A stretch of 64,000 nt of DNA from contig NZ_CP034562.1 in assembly GCF_003970675.1 (NCBI RefSeq), forward strand, positions 2,108,001 to 2,172,000, written 5' to 3'. The notes below the pieces were generated by a model. That model searched no databases. It saw only the letters and a program-made list of their open reading frames with translations, and was not told where the DNA came from. Within the stretch, counting starts at the first letter, position 1; every line of letters begins with the position of its first letter. Positions 8,756 through 16,795 of the stretch are shown here, piece after piece. Both the position numbers and the translations under genes were made by a program. Source of the stretch: Flammeovirga pectinis (GTDB taxonomy: Bacteria; Bacteroidota; Bacteroidia; Cytophagales; Flammeovirgaceae).

Positions 8756-8944
8756 TATATATGTCTAGTTCTTTTGAATTACTACGTGCAATGTACGAAC
8801 ATTCATGAACAAAGCGTACGTTATTGAACAATATTTACAAATATTTAATCACCTAAAACAATATTAAACATCTGACAAACAGTCATTTAAATACAATAGG
8901 TATAAAGATGGATTTATAATAGTTGTCAAATTAATATTGAAATC

Positions 8945-8970
8945 TTGAGCTGAAAGAAATTTCAGTTCAA
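8945..8970 (+). other. GAAA-tetraloop hairpin in the leader of the TPR gene
   Basis: TTGAGCTGAAA (8945-8955) pairs with TTTCAGTTCAA (8960-8970) over 11 bp, with one G-T pair, around the loop GAAA. GNRA tetraloops are especially stable in RNA, and the element lies 50 bases before the ATG at 9021 with no T run, so it is more likely a structured 5' leader than a terminator. It could also be a DNA dyad bound by a regulator. Confidence 0.45.
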
Positions 8971-9020
8971 TGGTTTCTAAAAATTGGAAACTATTTCTCT
9001 TAAAAAAATCAACTACTAAA

Positions 9021-9416
9021 ATGAAAACGTTATTCTCTATTTTCAGTGTACTTTTAATATTCTCTTTATCTTCTTTTGCTGATGCTCCAAATGATGAAAA
9101 ATCAGCAAAATTAATTAAGATCGTAAATAAAGCAGATAAAAATGACTGGCAAACTTTAAATAAAGCTGCAGCATTAGCAATAAATTGGAATGCAGATTTA
9201 GAATTAGCAAAAACTTGGATAGAATCTTCTATTTTAATCAGTGATAATGCAGAAGCATATGAAGTTTTAGGAGATTATTATTTAAGAAAAGGTGATACTC
9301 AAAATGCATATAAGAATTATAACCTATCACTTGAAAAAGGAATGTTTAAACTTGAATCAAAAGATTTTGACCGTATTCAAAGAAAAGTTTTGACATTCGG
9401 TAAAGCTCTTCAATAA
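9021..9416 (+). CDS. Small exported TPR-like protein
   Basis: The ATG at 9021 gives a clean signal peptide (MKTLFSIFSVLLIFSLSSFA), while the longer frame from 8970 would start inside the leader hairpin. The mature ~112 residues contain one clear tetratricopeptide unit (AEAYEVLGDYYLRKGDTQNAYKNYNLSLEKG) and a preceding helical pair. Such short TPR proteins act as binding scaffolds in the periplasm; no partner is visible. It is a monocistronic gene ending at a strong hairpin. Confidence 0.75.
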   Translation: MKTLFSIFSVLLIFSLSSFADAPNDEKSAKLIKIVNKADKNDWQTLNKAAALAINWNADLELAKTWIESSILISDNAEAYEVLGDYYLRKGDTQNAYKNYNLSLEKGMFKLESKDFDRIQRKVLTFGKALQ

Positions 9417-9441
9417 AAATTTTAAATCTTTTGTTTTAAAC

Positions 9442-9482
9442 AAGAAGGAGTTGATTATTCAGTTAATCAACTCCTTCTTTTA
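9442..9482. terminator. Bidirectional terminator
   Basis: A 16-bp stem (AAGAAGGAGTTGATTA / TAATCAACTCCTTCTT) with a short loop is bordered by T runs on both strands and separates the convergent TPR and DUF2490 genes. Confidence 0.9.
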
Positions 9483-9484
9483 TT

Positions 9485-10336
9485 TTATCTTCTTTTTTTC
9501 TCTCCTGGGCAATTACATTCTTCTTTCTGCCTTATGCTATACTTAAAAGTGATACCATAAGTTGGTGTAATCAAATTTAAATTTCTTTCTGGCTTACCTT
9601 CTGAAATTAAATTCCCATTAGCATCATAGCTAGGTCCAGAAGCAGGTGCGAAATAATATTGAGTATCACGCATTGCAAATAAGCCTACTCTAAATTTATC
9701 TTCTGCAAATCTATAATATACATCAAAACGTAATCTTGTTAAGTCTACACTCCTGTCATCGGATGAACTATTATTTGTATTCACAAAAAGCTCATAAGAA
9801 AATTCTGCTCTTAATTTAGCTTGTGCAATAGTAAAATTACGACCAAGCATTATCCAGAACCCTATTCTACCATAATCGTCTCTATTGCCAGATGTATCAC
9901 CGGTTTTATTATGAAGAATCTGTTCGTATTGTAATCGCTTTTGAAAATCTAAAAGACCTCCACCAATTTGGCCATTATGTTGAAAGAAAGCACGTAGAAA
10001 AAGAACATTCCAATTAGGTTCGAATACATCTCTTATAGATCCTCCAACCATTAATTTCTTATTCTTAAATTTATGCGCATATCCAAGCATTATGTGTGCT
10101 CTATTAATATTTAAGCCATCTATGATATAACTATCGAAAGCAGATGATCTTGTATTTACCTCAAAAAACAGGCTATCACTATTGTTCAATTCATAATCGA
10201 CATTCCATAATGTCCAATAAGAGTTGTCATAATATTTTTTTTCAGTTTCTTGAGAAAAGATAGACTCACTAAAAATTATCAGGAAAAACAGTGTTATATT
10301 AAAAATTCTAAAAATAGTCTTGTAAAATGTTATCAT
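9485..10336 (-). CDS. DUF2490-family outer membrane beta-barrel protein
   Basis: After a signal peptide ending in IFSQ the protein has the DUF2490 pattern: YWTLWNVDYELNNSDSLFFE, an R-rich strand with GYAHKF, then WNVLFLRAFFQH and LQYEQ, with alternating hydrophobic strands through to FRVGLFAMRDTQYYF near the C-terminus. Family members are predicted 12-stranded barrels of unknown function. I start at the ATG at 10336, which puts the hydrophobic core in the usual place; a longer frame from 10402 adds 22 residues. Confidence 0.7.
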   Translation of the reverse strand: MITFYKTIFRIFNITLFFLIIFSESIFSQETEKKYYDNSYWTLWNVDYELNNSDSLFFEVNTRSSAFDSYIIDGLNINRAHIMLGYAHKFKNKKLMVGGSIRDVFEPNWNVLFLRAFFQHNGQIGGGLLDFQKRLQYEQILHNKTGDTSGNRDDYGRIGFWIMLGRNFTIAQAKLRAEFSYELFVNTNNSSSDDRSVDLTRLRFDVYYRFAEDKFRVGLFAMRDTQYYFAPASGPSYDANGNLISEGKPERNLNLITPTYGITFKYSIRQKEECNCPGEKKRR

Positions 10337-10463
10337 CACTAATGTAAAAAGCTTTATTAACTTATGGACTGTAACTAATAACGGTATCTTTCGATAAAAC
10401 ACAAAGAGTTCTTATACATTATTGATAACTCTAATAAAATTAATATTCACTTACACTATATTC

Positions 10464-11732
10464 ATGACTAATACTACATCATCTACTATCACTCCTACTA
10501 CCGGAAAACAAAGACTTGGCGTTATTGATGCGTTAAGAGGTTTTGCGATTTTAGGGATTTTATTTGCAAATATTCTTAGCTGGAGTTTGTATAAATTTAC
10601 TCCGACAGCAGAATTAAATACTTTTGCTTTTGCAGAATATGATAGTACACTTCACCATTTATTAAATTTCTTTGTTGATACTAAATTCTATAGTATCTTC
10701 TCTATTTTGTTTGGAGTGGGTTTTTACCTCCAATACGACCGTCAGAGAAACAATCAAGAAGCATTTCTTAAAGTTTACAGAAGAAGATTAAAATTTCTTA
10801 TCCTTTTTGGGTTTATACATATGTTATTTTGGTCTGGTGATATATTGATGCTTTATGGAATGATGGCATTTGTCTTTATTCTGTTTAGAAATCAATCGCC
10901 CGATAGAATCTTAAAATGGGCTGTTTTCTTTATGTTCGCACCATTACTCGTAGATGCAGTAATGTTATATGTAGCTCCAGGTTGGATGAGCCCTAGTAAA
11001 GAAATTGCTGGAGAAGCAATGAAAAGATATATCGATGAAGATCCTTCTGCAGTTGTTGCAGCGTTCCAAAGTGGAAATTTTATTACAACATTTAAACAAA
11101 ATGTTCATAACATTATGTGGAGATGGTTTGACTTTATGCCTTCTTACCGTCCATTTAAAGTTTTAGGATTATTCCTTTTTGGTTTTTATCTACAATCTAA
11201 AAAATTCTTTACTGAAGGTGGAAGATCTTGGAAAGTATTTTTCATTTTTGCGACCTTAGGTACTGCTGCCCATTTAATTGGTTATCAAATTGGAGGTAGT
11301 ATGGCTAAATTCCCTAAAGAAGCTTCTGATTTAGGTTTTAAAGCTATCATGATGTTTGGTCAACTTACATTAGCATTGTCTTATGCTTCTCTTTTATCAA
11401 TTATTTATCATACTAGTTGGGGAGAAAAAGCAATGCAACCATTAACATCGGTTGGTAAAATGTCGTTCACAAATTACTTATCTCAAACGTTAATTGGTAT
11501 TGTTATATTCTATGGAATTGGTTTTGGTTTAGGAGGTACATTAACCCTAGCTCCAATTTTTGTAATAGCTGTATTAATTTATATCTTCCAAGTAACTTAT
11601 AGTGCTATTTGGTTGAAGAAGTTTAAATTCGGTCCATTAGAATGGGGATGGAAATGTTTAACATACAGTCAAAGATTTCCAATTTTAAATAGTGAATATG
11701 ACAAAATTAAAGCTGCTAAAAAGGCTGCATAA
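10464..11732 (+). CDS. DUF418-family (YeiB-like) membrane protein
   Basis: The N-terminal motif RLGVIDALRGFAILGILFANI, followed by some nine further membrane helices, and the C-terminal DUF418 domain (SVGKMSFTNYLSQTLIGIVIFYGIGFGL ... FGPLEWGWKCLTY, abbreviated) identify the family. The N-terminal motif resembles that of membrane acyltransferases such as HGSNAT, so transfer of an acyl group across the membrane is a reasonable guess and no more. The ATG at 10464 is chosen because the upstream ORF extension is not conserved-looking. Ends at a terminator at 11791. Confidence 0.85.
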   Translation: MTNTTSSTITPTTGKQRLGVIDALRGFAILGILFANILSWSLYKFTPTAELNTFAFAEYDSTLHHLLNFFVDTKFYSIFSILFGVGFYLQYDRQRNNQEAFLKVYRRRLKFLILFGFIHMLFWSGDILMLYGMMAFVFILFRNQSPDRILKWAVFFMFAPLLVDAVMLYVAPGWMSPSKEIAGEAMKRYIDEDPSAVVAAFQSGNFITTFKQNVHNIMWRWFDFMPSYRPFKVLGLFLFGFYLQSKKFFTEGGRSWKVFFIFATLGTAAHLIGYQIGGSMAKFPKEASDLGFKAIMMFGQLTLALSYASLLSIIYHTSWGEKAMQPLTSVGKMSFTNYLSQTLIGIVIFYGIGFGLGGTLTLAPIFVIAVLIYIFQVTYSAIWLKKFKFGPLEWGWKCLTYSQRFPILNSEYDKIKAAKKAA

Positions 11733-11790
11733 TAGTATATATAGTTTGTTTTAATAGTTCTTAGCTTCTATAAAATGAAACTAAAAGAAA

Positions 11791-11828
11791 GATAGCATAG
11801 GGAGTAATCTCTATGCTATTTTTTGTTT
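11791..11828 (+). terminator. Rho-independent terminator after DUF418 gene
   Basis: ATAGCATAG pairs with CTATGCTAT around a 10-base loop and is followed by a T-rich tail. Confidence 0.85.
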
Positions 11829-11920
11829 TAAACAGAAATACAGACTACCCGATTAAGATTTATTAATTGTCAACTGTTTCATATTGATTGTTTTAAGAGT
11901 GAATCATCCAAAAACATATT

Positions 11921-12484
11921 ATGAAAAAAATTAATACTTTCTTACTTAGTATACTCCTTATAGCAGCATTATTTAGTTGTAATAAAGATAAAGATTTAAT
12001 GTCTGATAGAGATGTTTTACAAAGTTTATATCAATCAACAAATGGAAAAGGCTGGTACAATAAAACTGGTTGGGGTTCTGCTGAACCATTATCAGAATGG
12101 TATGGCGTAGAAGTAGATTCTAAAAATAGAGTTACAAAAGTTAATTTAAGAGGAAATAATTTAAACGGTACAGTGCCAGGTAATATTGGTAACTTACAAG
12201 AATTAAAAATATTAGACCTTAGTGATAATAAGCTTAGAGGATCAATACCAAATCAGATTAGATTTCTTAAAAAATTATCTAGGTTAAAAATGAATCATAA
12301 TAGTTTTACTGGTATGATTGATAAAGGAATTTCAGAACTTAGAAAAAAAGATAAAGGACAGTTAATTTCTTTAGAGGTTGACCAAAAAAATAGATTTATA
12401 GAAAAACAGGTTTTAGTAAAAAGAACTACTAATTCTAAAAAAGGAAGAGGACGAGGTAAAAAATATACTTATCCAATTCAATAA
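11921..12484 (+). CDS. Leucine-rich-repeat lipoprotein
   Basis: A signal peptide with lipobox LFSC (Cys20) is followed by a segment resembling the N-terminal cap of plant-type LRR proteins (DVLQSLYQSTNGKGWYNKTG ... WYGVEVDSKNRV) and two to three repeats of the plant type (LRGNNLNGTVPGNIGNLQEL, LDLSDNKLRGSIPNQI). The C-terminal ~45 residues are very basic (KKGRGRGKK). At 187 residues it is short for an LRR protein. Such lipoproteins are common in marine Bacteroidota and presumably bind proteins or glycans; the target is unknown. Confidence 0.82.
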   Translation: MKKINTFLLSILLIAALFSCNKDKDLMSDRDVLQSLYQSTNGKGWYNKTGWGSAEPLSEWYGVEVDSKNRVTKVNLRGNNLNGTVPGNIGNLQELKILDLSDNKLRGSIPNQIRFLKKLSRLKMNHNSFTGMIDKGISELRKKDKGQLISLEVDQKNRFIEKQVLVKRTTNSKKGRGRGKKYTYPIQ

Positions 12485-12527
12485 AAAAAGAGCTCGATTT
12501 AAGATTTAAATCGAGCTCTTTTTTTAT
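12484..12527. terminator. Bidirectional terminator
   Basis: AAAGAGCTCGATTTA pairs with TAAATCGAGCTCTTT around a short loop, with A and T runs on either side. It serves the convergent LRR and DUF3127 genes. Confidence 0.92.
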
Positions 12528-12528
12528 A

Positions 12529-12936
12529 CTAGAATGGTAAATCACCATCTATATCATCTCCTCCTACCGGTGGAGGTGGTGGAGGTGGTGTATTTGATTG
12601 TACAGGAGCTCCTCCACCATAACTTGGTTGTTGTGGAGCCGCTTGTGGTTGTGCACTTGCTGCAGCATTAATTCTCCAAGCTTCTAAGTTTGTGAAATAA
12701 ATTGTTTCACCACCTTTATCAAAAGGTCTTCCTTTTAAATCGAAAGTTACTGCAATGTCATCTCCTTCATTAAAGCTATCAAGTAAAGTACAACGATCTT
12801 GTGTTGCCTGAAACTTGATGTATTGAGGGTAACTACCATCTTGAATTAAGAGCACAAAATCTCTTTTTTTGAAACGATCAGATACTTGTTGAGTATCCAT
12901 AATCTTTTCAATTTTACCAACTACTTCAAAAGCCAT
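12529..12936 (-). CDS. DUF3127-family protein with SSB-like acidic tail
   Basis: Residues 1-95 match the DUF3127 family (MAFEVVGKIEKIMDTQQVS, RDFVLLIQDGSYPQYIKFQ, YFTNLEAWRI), a small beta-barrel resembling an OB fold. A Gln/Pro/Gly-rich linker follows, and the protein ends in DDIDGDLPF. That layout of OB-like barrel, disordered linker and acidic tip ending Pro-Phe is the layout of single-strand DNA-binding protein, whose D-x-x-PF tip recruits repair proteins. A nucleic-acid role is therefore likely but is inference. Confidence 0.82.
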   Translation of the reverse strand: MAFEVVGKIEKIMDTQQVSDRFKKRDFVLLIQDGSYPQYIKFQATQDRCTLLDSFNEGDDIAVTFDLKGRPFDKGGETIYFTNLEAWRINAAASAQPQAAPQQPSYGGGAPVQSNTPPPPPPPVGGDDIDGDLPF

Positions 12937-13090
12937 AATCTATATATTAGTTCATTTGATTTTTCTGAATCACGAAACTACAAAAGGAAAAGCAGATTTA
13001 CTGAATAATCAATTATAATATTCCACAATTAAAGAGATTTTTTATCATCTTGTACTATAATCACATAAAACCATAACTCACAATAAACAC

Positions 13091-14248
13091 ATGACTGATT
13101 TCTATAATATCGACGATCTTCTGAGTGATGAACAAAAGATTGCAAGAGATGCTACAAATGCATTTATCACCAAAGATGTTCAACCTATAATTGAAGAATT
13201 TGCTCAAAAGTCTGAAGCTCCTCAACACTTAATTCAGAAATTTGGAGAAATGGGATTGTTCGGCCCTGCCATACCTACAGAGTATGGAGGAGGCGGAATG
13301 GATGATATTTCGTACGGACTTATTATGCAAGAAGTAGAAAGAGGAGATTCTGGATTAAGATCAATGGCCTCCGTACAGAGTTCGTTAGTAATGTATCCTA
13401 TTTATGCTTTTGGTTCTGAAGAACAACGAAAAAAGTATCTTCCTAAATTAGCTACTGGCGAATTTTTAGGTTGTTTTGGTCTCACAGAACCTAATCATGG
13501 TTCAAATCCATCGGGAATGGAAACACATTTAATAGATAAAGGAGAATATTATTTATTAAATGGAGCAAAAATGTGGATAACTAACTCTCCAATTGCCGAT
13601 ATTGCGGTTGTGTGGGCTCGAGATGAAAATAAAAGAGTAAAAGGAGTTATTGTTGAGAAAGGAATGGCAGGTTTTACAGCTCCAGAAATCCATAATAAAT
13701 GGTCTTTGAGAGCAAGTAGTACTGGTGAGCTAGTTTTTGACAATGTAAAGATTCCAAAAGAAAATATCCTCCCAAACAAAGATGGCTTAGGTGCTCCATT
13801 AATGTGCCTTGATAGTGCACGTTATGGCATTGCTTGGGGTGCGATTGGTGCAGCAATAGATTGTTATGAAACAGCTAGAGATTACTCTTTAGAAAGAACG
13901 CAATTTGACAAGCCTATTGGTGGGTTTCAGTTAACGCAGAAAAAACTTTCTGAAATGTTAACAGAGATTACAAAGGCACAACTCTTAGCTTTGCGTCTTG
14001 GTCAGCTAAAAGTAAAAGGACAAGCTACTTCTACGCAAATATCTATGGCTAAACGTAATAATGTTGAAATGGCATTAAAAATTGCTAGAGAAGCAAGACA
14101 GATTTTAGGCGGTATGGGTATTTCTGGAGAATATCCTATTATGCGTCATATGATGAACTTAGAGTCTGTAATTACTTACGAGGGCACACATGATATTCAT
14201 TTATTAATTTTAGGAGCTGATATTACAGGAATTCCAGCATTTAAATAA
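13091..14248 (+). CDS. gcdH: Glutaryl-CoA dehydrogenase-like acyl-CoA dehydrogenase
   Basis: The 385-residue flavoprotein shows the three acyl-CoA dehydrogenase domains: N-terminal helical (1-120), beta (GCFGLTEPNHGSNP, KMWITNSPIADIAVVWA) and C-terminal helical. The end (NLESVITYEGTHDIHLLILG ... ITGIPAF) carries the catalytic Glu364 in TYEGTHDIH and is characteristic of glutaryl-CoA dehydrogenase, which oxidises and decarboxylates glutaryl-CoA to crotonyl-CoA in lysine and tryptophan breakdown. Only 5 bases separate it from the next gene, so they are likely co-transcribed, though functionally unrelated. Confidence 0.9.
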   Translation: MTDFYNIDDLLSDEQKIARDATNAFITKDVQPIIEEFAQKSEAPQHLIQKFGEMGLFGPAIPTEYGGGGMDDISYGLIMQEVERGDSGLRSMASVQSSLVMYPIYAFGSEEQRKKYLPKLATGEFLGCFGLTEPNHGSNPSGMETHLIDKGEYYLLNGAKMWITNSPIADIAVVWARDENKRVKGVIVEKGMAGFTAPEIHNKWSLRASSTGELVFDNVKIPKENILPNKDGLGAPLMCLDSARYGIAWGAIGAAIDCYETARDYSLERTQFDKPIGGFQLTQKKLSEMLTEITKAQLLALRLGQLKVKGQATSTQISMAKRNNVEMALKIAREARQILGGMGISGEYPIMRHMMNLESVITYEGTHDIHLLILGADITGIPAFK

Positions 14249-14253
14249 AAAAC

Positions 14254-14967
14254 ATGCAGTATAAATATTTTATAGTCAATAAACCATATGGTGTTTTACC
14301 TCAATTTTCTGATGATGGAGGGCGACCAACATTAAAAAGTCTTGGGAAGTTTCCTAATGATGTATATCCTGTTGGACGTTTAGATATGGATAGTGAAGGT
14401 TTATTAATTATCACGAATGATAAACTATTAAATCATAAGCTATTAAATCCAAAATTTGAATACGATAAAACATATTTGGTTCAGGTTGATGGAGATATTA
14501 CTACTGAAGCAATAAAAAAATTAGAAAAAGGGACACAAATTACGGTTAACTCTGCCCCTTATACTACGCTACCTGCGCTGTGTAAAAAAGTGGATAAACC
14601 AGACAATTTGCAGGAAAGAAACCCTCCTGTACGATTTAGAAAAAATATTCCCACTTCTTTTATTGAACTTACCATCCATGAAGGTAAAAACAGACAAGTT
14701 CGTAAAATGACTGCCTCTGTTGATTTCCCAACATTACGATTAGTAAGATTTGCAATTGGAAATCTTAGAATTAAAGAATTAAAATCTGGTGGAGTAATAG
14801 AAGTTCAAAGAGATTTACTTTATGAGAAGTTAGGTTTAAAAACTAATGACAGGGAGGAAAAGCCAAAAGCTAGGCGTCCAAGTACTAGAAAACCAAGAGT
14901 TCCCACTAGGAACCCGAACACAGGAAAAGCCCCTACTTCTAAAAAAAGATACGGAAAATCAAGATAA
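14254..14967 (+). CDS. rluE: RluE-family 23S rRNA pseudouridine synthase
   Basis: There is no S4 domain; the catalytic domain starts at once (YFIVNKPYGVLPQFS) and carries the active-site motif GRLDMDSEGLLIIT with Asp44 as the catalytic aspartate, plus the second motif EGKNRQVRKM. The compact form and the sequence around PVGRLD point to RluE, which modifies U2457 of 23S rRNA, rather than RluB or RsuA. The C-terminal ~45 residues are strongly basic (RRPSTRKPRVPTRNP), probably for RNA binding. Length 237 is typical with this tail. Confidence 0.85.
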   Translation: MQYKYFIVNKPYGVLPQFSDDGGRPTLKSLGKFPNDVYPVGRLDMDSEGLLIITNDKLLNHKLLNPKFEYDKTYLVQVDGDITTEAIKKLEKGTQITVNSAPYTTLPALCKKVDKPDNLQERNPPVRFRKNIPTSFIELTIHEGKNRQVRKMTASVDFPTLRLVRFAIGNLRIKELKSGGVIEVQRDLLYEKLGLKTNDREEKPKARRPSTRKPRVPTRNPNTGKAPTSKKRYGKSR

Positions 14968-14969
14968 TC

Positions 14970-15012
14970 AAATCCCCACTATACTTAAATTGATATAGTG
15001 GGGATTTGTATT
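14970..15012. terminator. Bidirectional terminator
   Basis: AAATCCCCACTATA pairs with TATAGTGGGGATTT around a 10-base loop; it sits between the convergent rluE and aldo/keto reductase genes. Confidence 0.9.
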
Positions 15013-15013
15013 T

Positions 15014-16036
15014 TTATCTTTTATCTATTTTATCATACCAACCGCCAAAAGAATATTTCTTTGCGGTATCATCATTTAAAAATTTTGTTGGAAAACCTAG
15101 ATCAATTGCACTTTCACCATCTAAAAGATCCAAGTCTAATTGTTCTAAATTCCAATCAACGCATTTTAAATTATCTTTTACCTGTTCAAGTTTTCTTGCC
15201 CCAACAATTGGAATAATGCGTTTATTTTGTGCTCTCAACCAATTTAATGCTACTTGTGTAGGAGACTTTCCTAATTTCTGTGCAATACTCACAACAGTTT
15301 CTGCAATTCTTAAATTTTTAGGCGAATACTTAACACTCTTTTCACTTAATCGCCCCCCTTCTACTATTCCTTTATTGTACTTCCCAGATAATAACCCTGC
15401 GCCTAACGGAGACCAAGTAGTTACAGACATTCCAAAATGATCTGCCATTGGAATCAATTCTCTTTCTACATCACGAGCAATTAAACTATATTCTACTTGT
15501 AGGCCTACAAATTCTTCCCATCCTCTTAAAATTGCCATCGTATTTGCCTGAGAAACAACCCAAGCAGGTGTATCAGAAATTCCTATGTAACCTACTTTAC
15601 CTTGGCTAATTAAATCGTTCATGGCTCTTAAGATTTCATCAACACTTGTTGTGCCATCCCACATGTGTACCCATAGCACATCCATGTAATCTGTATTCAT
15701 TCTTTTAAGTGATGCTTCCACCGTTCGCATCATATTTCTTCTAGAATTTCCTGTTCCATTAGGGTGAGAACTATCTTCTATTAATGTATACTTTGATGCT
15801 AAAACGAATTTATCTCTTTCTGCACCAACAAAATCACCAAGGTACTTTTCTGATGTTCCGTTTGTATAAAAATTTGCAGTATCAATAAAATTTCCTCCTG
15901 CTTCTGCAAAAGATTCAAAAATTTGTTTTGATGTGTTATAATCAGCACCAGTTCCCCAATCTTCTCCAAAAGTCATTGCTCCTAAACACAACTCAGAAAC
16001 TTTTAATCCTGACTTTCCAAATAGTTTATACCTCAT
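15014..16036 (-). CDS. Aldo/keto reductase
   Basis: A complete 340-residue TIM barrel of the aldo/keto reductase superfamily. The catalytic tetrad is visible: Asp52 and Tyr57 in FIDTANFY, Lys82 in LASKYT and His124 in VLWVHMWD. The order and spacing match the YajO/Tas-like group acting on small carbonyl compounds with NADPH. Substrate is not determinable. It is divergent from the tetR gene at 16204, and the two palindromes upstream of tetR lie in the shared intergenic region, so the efflux repressor could also affect this gene. Confidence 0.9.
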   Translation of the reverse strand: MRYKLFGKSGLKVSELCLGAMTFGEDWGTGADYNTSKQIFESFAEAGGNFIDTANFYTNGTSEKYLGDFVGAERDKFVLASKYTLIEDSSHPNGTGNSRRNMMRTVEASLKRMNTDYMDVLWVHMWDGTTSVDEILRAMNDLISQGKVGYIGISDTPAWVVSQANTMAILRGWEEFVGLQVEYSLIARDVERELIPMADHFGMSVTTWSPLGAGLLSGKYNKGIVEGGRLSEKSVKYSPKNLRIAETVVSIAQKLGKSPTQVALNWLRAQNKRIIPIVGARKLEQVKDNLKCVDWNLEQLDLDLLDGESAIDLGFPTKFLNDDTAKKYSFGGWYDKIDKR

Positions 16037-16153
16037 TTTTATAAAAGTTTAATAACCGTGAATTATAATTTAATTATATCATTTCAAATTATCATTATCT
16101 GAGTAAATAATATCTAATGTTTTTAATAAAGTTATTGAAAAGTTGTTTTTAAA

Positions 16154-16169
16154 TTAACCATATGGTTAA
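16154..16169. promoter_or_regulatory. Perfect palindromic operator 1 of the TetR regulator
   Basis: TTAACCATATGGTTAA is a perfect 16-bp palindrome. A near copy follows 28 bases downstream. Two such sites directly before a tetR gene are the usual arrangement for autoregulation. Confidence 0.8.
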
Positions 16170-16181
16170 TTCGTGTATCAG

Positions 16182-16197
16182 TTAACCAAATGGTTAA
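16182..16197. promoter_or_regulatory. Near-perfect palindromic operator 2 of the TetR regulator
   Basis: TTAACCAAATGGTTAA differs from operator 1 by one base at the centre. It ends only six bases before the tetR ATG at 16204, so repressor bound here would cover the translation start region and block transcription. The 28-bp centre spacing (about 2.7 helical turns) is compatible with two dimers. Confidence 0.8.
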
Positions 16198-16203
16198 AAA
16201 AAT

Positions 16204-16794
16204 ATGGAATCGAAAGACAAAATTTTAGAAGTTGCAACAGAGATTTTCCAGCTGAAAGGGAAAAGTGGAGCAAGAATGCAAGAAATTGCAGATGCTGCTG
16301 GTGTAAATAAAGCACTTGTACATTATTACTTTAAAAATAAAGAAGGCTTATTTCAGGAGGTCTTTCAAGATCTAATTCGAAAGACTATTCTTCCAATTGT
16401 TGATGTCCTCAAAGGACCCGAATCTTTGGATAGTAAAATTGCAAAGTTTATTGACTTATATATCGATACATTAAAAGAGAATCCTAATATGGTTACTTTT
16501 ATTATTGGTGAACTTCAAATGAACAAAGCTCCTTTTACTCCATCAAAAGACATGCAGGATACTATAATTGCAATAGGAAAGCAATTACAAGAAGATACTA
16601 ATTTTATATCAATTCATCCACTTCAGTTCATGACCACACTCCTTGGGGCATGTATATTTCCTTTTATCGCAAAACCTATGTTTGCTAATTTCAATCAAAT
16701 CGATTCATTTTCATTCGATGAGTTCATAGAAGAACGTAAAAGTATTCTTCATCAAATAATATTAAATGGCATTAAATCTAAAAAAAATGGATAA
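16204..16794 (+). CDS. TetR-family repressor of the downstream efflux operon
   Basis: Residues 1-50 form the TetR helix-turn-helix (DKILEVATEIFQLKG, MQEIADAAGVNKALVHYYF, KNKEGLFQEVF), and the remaining ~145 residues are the helical ligand-binding domain. The gene heads a TolC-HlyD-ATPase-ATPase-permease-permease operon, and two palindromes lie just upstream. The arrangement matches E. coli cecR-ybhGFSR, where the TetR protein controls the exporter. The ligand is unknown, probably a compound pumped out by the system. Confidence 0.9.
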   Translation: MESKDKILEVATEIFQLKGKSGARMQEIADAAGVNKALVHYYFKNKEGLFQEVFQDLIRKTILPIVDVLKGPESLDSKIAKFIDLYIDTLKENPNMVTFIIGELQMNKAPFTPSKDMQDTIIAIGKQLQEDTNFISIHPLQFMTTLLGACIFPFIAKPMFANFNQIDSFSFDEFIEERKSILHQIILNGIKSKKNG

Positions 16795-16795
16795 T

